Source of the DNA: JAJYBV01 sp021812265
GTDB taxonomy: Bacteria; Chloroflexota; Ktedonobacteria; Ktedonobacterales; JACDGC01
Length of the DNA stretch: 16,357 nucleotides
Direction of reading: 5' to 3'
NCBI GenBank assembly: GCA_027459525.1
Contig: DAIDIC010000096.1
Location: forward strand, 1 to 16,357
The translations under genes and the position numbers were made by a program. This document shows positions 12,756 through 16,357 of this stretch, in pieces. Below the pieces are notes generated by a model. It worked only from the letters and a program-made list of their open reading frames with translations. It ran no database searches and was not told the DNA's origin. Each line of letters opens with the position of its first letter. Position 1 is the stretch's first letter.

Positions 12756-12931
12756 CAAAAATCACGGATCAGCGAATTGCGGCGCTGACACTGCGCGCGC
12801 ACATATTGCTGGGCAATTTTTACTGTCACCGGAATCTGAGAGCAGTTCGCTAGTTCCTCGCCTGTTGAGGACAAGAGAACACACGGCGCCACTCCATCCG
12901 CGAATGCGTCGGGAGCATACCGGCGCAGGTG

Positions 12932-13621
12932 TTATGCAACTTGTAATAAACCGATACCCAGCAAAACCAGCAAAATCAACTCAGGCAGTGTCAGCAGAAA
13001 TAATGCAATGAAATAAACTTGAAGTGATCGCTGTATTTGCAGCGCTTGGTCCAGCAACCACGGAGAAGCTATTACGCTGATAATCAGCCATTCACCAATC
13101 ATCAGGGGGATATGTTTCCATCGCTGCAGCGTATTCTTGCTCCGAAAAACAAAGCCCGCCGCAATAAGCGCAACACCCGCAAGGAGGGGAATACCATAAT
13201 ACCCCATGAGAAATTGCGCTTGAACGAGGCTATTCGGCATGAAAAAAATACTATTACCGGGAAAATAGTCAGGAAAATTCGCAATAAAGGGAAAGGCAAC
13301 AGCTTTCAGCGCATTGGTGTCCCAAACAATATGAATGAAGAGCAGCGCCAAAACCAGCAAAAAAACCGATCGACTGGATCTATTCGGGGCAATTGCCGCC
13401 AAGGCTATCAGGCCAAGGGCAAGACCCGCAGACGCAAAAACTGCGGCCGACCAATTGGGATAGTTTATGCCGGAATGATAAAATATACCCCAAATAGCAG
13501 CGCTGGCGGCGATTGCGGCGGCAGCGATAATCAGCAGTCCGGCGGCGCGCGCAAAAAAAACAGTTTGCGGCGCGCGGCGTACCAGCGGCGGCGCTGCTGC
13601 TTCAAAATCTAATTGTGTCAT
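12932..13621 (-). CDS. Polytopic membrane protein of unknown function
   Basis: This 229-residue, strongly hydrophobic protein has about six membrane segments: roughly 24-47, 58-79, 85-100, 136-158, 171-190 and 200-227. The first 20 residues are polar. A short outside or inside loop at 100-135 contains FPDYFPGNSIFFMPN, rich in aromatic residues and proline. No transporter or enzyme signature, metal-binding motif or charged conserved cluster inside the membrane is obvious. It may be a lineage-specific integral membrane protein. AAGGAA lies 8 nt before the ATG, supporting the start. It is downstream of the methylase gene on the same strand with a 151-bp gap, so co-transcription is possible but not indicated. 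Confidence 0.8.
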   Translation of the reverse strand: MTQLDFEAAAPPLVRRAPQTVFFARAAGLLIIAAAAIAASAAIWGIFYHSGINYPNWSAAVFASAGLALGLIALAAIAPNRSSRSVFLLVLALLFIHIVWDTNALKAVAFPFIANFPDYFPGNSIFFMPNSLVQAQFLMGYYGIPLLAGVALIAAGFVFRSKNTLQRWKHIPLMIGEWLIISVIASPWLLDQALQIQRSLQVYFIALFLLTLPELILLVLLGIGLLQVA

Positions 13622-13654
13622 AGATAGTATTCCTTTCGTTAAGATAACACAGTG

Positions 13655-13712
13655 GTTTGGGGAATTGTCGAATGCCTTTTAAGTTACAATATCAAATATC
13701 CAACCCCCAAAC
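13655..13712. repeat. Long-loop inverted repeat upstream of the membrane protein gene
   Basis: GTTTGGGG (13655-13662) and CCCCAAAC (13705-13712) are perfect 8-bp inverse complements separated by 42 nt, with partial pairing outside (AGTG / TGCT). They lie in the 151-bp gap between the methylase stop and the membrane protein start. They could form a weak terminator stem or an operator pair; no T tract follows. I see no other element in this gap. Confidence 0.35.
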
Positions 13713-13772
13713 TGCTACAACAGATCAAGAATACCAGTTTACAGAACTTAGACGCCATGCGCCGCCAGCGTG

Positions 13773-16357
13773 TCACTCCAACAGCGATGGCTGCCGAACG
13801 CCGGAGTTCGCGCGGCGGGTAATCTCTGACCAAGAAATCACCAGGCTGTTGTACACAAACGCTTCCTCGGCCCACCCTTTGCGCTCACTGAACGCATACA
13901 GCCGATACGCCAGCTCCCGCGCCGGCTCGCCCTGTGCGTCGGCGTACCGGAGAATGGTTGCCGCTTTCTCTTCTCCCCCGTCCTGCAAATCCCGCGCCAG
14001 CAACTGCAAGACACGCCAAACCGTCATCTGCCGGTACTCTTCCTCTTTTTGCGCAGCGGGCAGATCTTCGCGGAGTGTCAGCCGCGCTTTGCCGCTTTTC
14101 GCTATAAAAGTGTGGTCTTCCACAACGGCGGTAATAGCCATATCTTTTGCCCTTGCTAAGGTCTCGGCGTCGCCATACGCCGCTTCCGTAAAGCCAAACT
14201 GCTCATACCACGCCACACAAAACCGGGTGGCGGCGTCATAATCGCTGTCTTGCTCTGCCAAGATATGGTCCAACTCGTAGTTAATCATCTGCAGCGCAGC
14301 GCGGATAGATACTCGTTCGCCATTGGACTCTGTAACTGCGCGGTACCGGGAATAAATGGCCATGCCGGGGCCGATCGCCGCTTGGGCAAGATCGACGGGA
14401 GCAATGTTGCCATGCTGCAAAGCGCGCAACGCCGCGGGTAATTCGCGGTGCAGCGCTGCAAGCAATTCGCGCCGGGTTGCGATAGGCGCGTCAGTCGGAC
14501 GCGGGCGGCACACCAACACAATCGAAGACGCCAGCGCATTGGCTTTTTGCCCCACACTACGATTTGCCATTTCGGTGCGCATGGGCCATGTGCCGGTTAC
14601 GGCAAAGCCAGACTGCACGAGACTTTCGAGCATTTTTTCCCACCCGGTTGAGGCAACCTGCTGGGACTGTTCTTCTTCACTTTCATCATATTCCGCTTGC
14701 TTAAACGCATAATAGACGGTGAACGGATACTGCGGTGTTTGTTCTTGGCGGATATGCTGAAAGACCTTCCACAAACCCGATTCAAAATGGTGTTCGGCCT
14801 GCTCTTTGTCGCCGTTAAAGCGGTAGGGTGTGGCGATGAGTTCCTGCGCCTTTGGGGTGAGGATGGTGCTGAAGAGATCCGGATACATGGTTCCCAAGGA
14901 GCGGCGCAGCCACACATAGAAGAAATCGGCAAGATCCGAGTACCCGATGTTATCGTAATAAGGAGGATCCGTCGAGATGATCGGAGGTATTGTTATGCCC
15001 TGAATCGGCGCTATGGCGTCTTGCTGATGAACAGCAGCAGCTGGCGCGCCGGGAGCGATTTCTATAACTTTGCGTATCCACTCTATAGCGCCATTGAAGT
15101 TTCCTGTTGATTCGCTAAAGACATTTGCCTCGGCATAATCCCACACCATGGGTATGGCTTGCCGCGCAAAAGTGTTTCTAACATTATCACGTGAAGCATC
15201 CCACGAACAGATTGCCGAGTTTCGATCCGCCAGACGATCCACAGCAAAGGCCAAATAGGTGGCGACTGCAGTGGCGTATGCTTCCGAGCCGCCATCTGCC
15301 AGCATTTTTGCGCGCGCTTCCCCAATGAGATCGCTCATCGTTGTAAGCGCCACCAATTGCCGTGGGGTGAACAGATCACCAAATGTAGGCATACCATAAT
15401 TTGGCGTTTTAAAATCCCTTGGGTTATTAGGAAGTGGGGTGTCTGGTTTCCAAGAAGGTTCAATGTTCGCTGTTATTTTGATGTGTTCTTGTGTAGGCGC
15501 AACATAGATTCTGCCTTTATTTCCCTCCGCAACAATCGCCATCATCTGCGCGCTCATGCGGCCGGCTTTTCCTTCGGAGCGGATAGAGGCAAAGGTAACC
15601 GGTGTGTTACACGCGAGGCACCGCGCGCCTTTCCGGTTCACGGTTCCTTTGGGAGCCTGCACGCCTTCTCGGTTCGCGGTTTCTTCGGGAGCCTGCGCGC
15701 CTTCTCGAATTACAAACTGGATCTGGGGAATTGGGCCGCTTCGCTCCACGATTGGCTGCGCAAAGACCTCTTTGCCCGCTTTTTTTGACAGTTCCCATTT
15801 TGACGCTAATGGCATTTGTGCGCGGCAGGCGGGGTTTGGGCAGGTGACCGTGCGCGTCCAAAGCCACGCAATAACCGTCGCCTCACTGCCTCCTTGCTCC
15901 GGCGGCAACGTCACCGGCGGATAGAGATGGCCAATGCGCAGGAACGCTTCATCCCGCATCCAGGAGCCATAATAGCGCACATCATTGGCCAGCCCATGCG
16001 CGCCGGACCAATCCGCTCCCAATAATTGCCGGCGCGACTCCGGGTTGATTGGCGGCTGGTTGGCAAAACACGCGGGAATCTCAATCAGCGCCTTATTGAT
16101 CAACACCGCCACCGGATTTAAATCGCCGGCGTGCGCTTCTAAGCCTAACCGCTGCGCTTCCAGCGGGATGGAACCGCCGCCGGCAAACGGATCGAGTACC
16201 GGCGGGGCATACGCCGCCAGCGCTTCGGCAACCTGCGCGGCAGTCATCTCTGCCGGCAGCGCAACGCCATGATTGCGGGCGGCGCTGCGCGCAATTTCTG
16301 TGCGGGCCGCCAATAAAATCGTCGCGTCATTGCTGTTTTCCCACAGAACAAGCTGCT
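13773..16357 (-). CDS. Adenine-specific DNA methylase with Zn-ribbon, DUF1156/COG1743 type (5' end off window)
   Basis: The frame is open from the right edge (about 860 visible residues). The edge residues QLVLWENSNDATILLAART match the join between DUF1156 and the methylase domain, so the TTG at 16313 is not taken as the start. Counting from that TTG, SAM-binding motif I is DPFAGGGSIPLEA (41-53), and the catalytic DPPYYDNIGYSDL at 449-461 is the (D/N)PPY motif of N6-adenine or N4-cytosine amino-methyltransferases. A four-Cys zinc ribbon is formed by CPNPAC (158-163) and CLAC (232-235). Between them lies a 12-residue tandem repeat, REGAQAPEETAN then REGVQAPKGTVN. The C-terminal third is helical and rich in charged residues. 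Relatives commonly belong to modification/defence clusters with DUF499 ATPases. The gene ends with TGA; no terminator is visible. Confidence 0.9.
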   Translation of the reverse strand, partial: QLVLWENSNDATILLAARTEIARSAARNHGVALPAEMTAAQVAEALAAYAPPVLDPFAGGGSIPLEAQRLGLEAHAGDLNPVAVLINKALIEIPACFANQPPINPESRRQLLGADWSGAHGLANDVRYYGSWMRDEAFLRIGHLYPPVTLPPEQGGSEATVIAWLWTRTVTCPNPACRAQMPLASKWELSKKAGKEVFAQPIVERSGPIPQIQFVIREGAQAPEETANREGVQAPKGTVNRKGARCLACNTPVTFASIRSEGKAGRMSAQMMAIVAEGNKGRIYVAPTQEHIKITANIEPSWKPDTPLPNNPRDFKTPNYGMPTFGDLFTPRQLVALTTMSDLIGEARAKMLADGGSEAYATAVATYLAFAVDRLADRNSAICSWDASRDNVRNTFARQAIPMVWDYAEANVFSESTGNFNGAIEWIRKVIEIAPGAPAAAVHQQDAIAPIQGITIPPIISTDPPYYDNIGYSDLADFFYVWLRRSLGTMYPDLFSTILTPKAQELIATPYRFNGDKEQAEHHFESGLWKVFQHIRQEQTPQYPFTVYYAFKQAEYDESEEEQSQQVASTGWEKMLESLVQSGFAVTGTWPMRTEMANRSVGQKANALASSIVLVCRPRPTDAPIATRRELLAALHRELPAALRALQHGNIAPVDLAQAAIGPGMAIYSRYRAVTESNGERVSIRAALQMINYELDHILAEQDSDYDAATRFCVAWYEQFGFTEAAYGDAETLARAKDMAITAVVEDHTFIAKSGKARLTLREDLPAAQKEEEYRQMTVWRVLQLLARDLQDGGEEKAATILRYADAQGEPARELAYRLYAFSERKGWAEEAFVYNSLVISWSEITRRANSGVRQPSLLE
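15626..15709 (-). repeat. In-frame 36-bp tandem repeat inside the methylase Zn-ribbon
   Basis: CGCCTT recurs at 15626, 15662 and 15698, an exact 36-bp period. The first two units are full and the third is partial. Each 36-bp unit encodes 12 residues (R-x-G-x-Q-A-P-x-x-T-x-N), so copy-number change would keep the reading frame. The units differ by several bases, so the array is not very recent. Confidence 0.85.

Larger units (their letters stand above)
12396..12931. other. Upstream region of recA with repeat A, tandem duplication and terminator
   Basis: The 536 bp between recA and the membrane protein hold, from recA outward: its Shine-Dalgarno; an A/T-rich segment with TATAGT and TATGAAT on the minus strand (possible -10 near 12451); the 12-bp tandem repeat; copy A; an AAAACC/GGTTTT hairpin near 12616-12636; the GAACAATTGTAC palindrome-like site; and the terminator at 12722-12755. 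A 108-codon minus-strand frame spans much of this but is crossed by the terminator and the repeat, so I do not call it a gene. I see nothing recognisable in 12756-12931. Confidence 0.5.

Noticed and set aside
12566..12892. 108-codon open frame on the minus strand between the six-helix membrane protein gene and recA
   Set aside because: It contains the terminator hairpin at 12722-12755 and runs into repeat copy A; it has no Shine-Dalgarno and its translation looks like random sequence rich in Cys, Arg and Ser.
13657..14241. 194-codon plus-strand frame antisense to the methylase, and many similar long frames opposite murF, ppdK and the methylase
   Set aside because: They are mirror images of real coding frames; composition (Ser/Arg/Cys-rich) and lack of ribosome-binding sites argue against translation.
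16311..16313. TTG at 16313 as the start of the methylase
   Set aside because: The frame stays open to the window edge with family-like sequence (LVLWENSND), so the gene continues to the right.

Overview
The window looks like an ordinary stretch of bacterial chromosome of moderate GC content. It carries ten genes or gene fragments, and eight of the ten lie on the minus strand. The RecA (GPESSGKT P-loop followed by a CQHIIA segment, short acidic tail), the PPDK (938 residues, with extra sequence near its C-terminus) and the DUF1156-type Zn-ribbon methylase resemble Chloroflexota (Anaerolineae-like) proteins as I remember them. That assignment is tentative because no search could be run. Nothing in the window is a phage, a plasmid backbone, a CRISPR array, an rRNA or a recognisable tRNA.

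Layout from left to right. Positions 1-782 (+) hold the C-terminal part of a TolB/WD40-like beta-propeller protein. It converges, across a hairpin at 820-847, on an ADP-ribosylglycohydrolase (854-1666, -). Positions 1718-1951 hold two adjacent copies of a dispersed repeat. A compact minus-strand operon follows: murF (5533 to 4085), then an OmpR-type response regulator (4066 to 3389), then its sensor histidine kinase (3392 to 1956), with 17 bp and then a 4-bp ATGA overlap between them. Upstream lies ppdK (8635 to 5819, -), which ends in a very clear intrinsic terminator. A long intergenic region (8636-9345) separates ppdK from a divergent endonuclease/exonuclease/phosphatase-family gene (9346-10368, +). 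That gene converges on a small membrane-anchored protein (10978 to 10385, -). Next come recA (12395 to 11316, -), another repeat-bearing gap, a six-helix membrane protein (13621 to 12932, -), and an adenine-specific DNA methylase of the DUF1156/COG1743 type whose N-terminus lies beyond the right edge.

Most genes are core functions: peptidoglycan precursor synthesis, PEP/pyruvate interconversion and recombinational repair. The two-component pair trailing murF suggests envelope signalling coupled to cell-wall synthesis. The methylase is the one clearly defence- or modification-related gene, and its usual partners would lie off-window to the right.

The most unusual content is non-coding. A family of roughly 130-bp elements, bounded by imperfect AGGACTTTCGCTT / AAGCGAAAGTCCT inverted repeats and containing two conserved internal hairpins, occurs at 12474-12608, 8948-9082 and 1824-1951. 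There is a more diverged copy at 1718-1823 and possible remnants elsewhere. The elements sit only between genes, one of them between recA and its probable distal control region. They look like MITEs or structured intergenic RNA elements.
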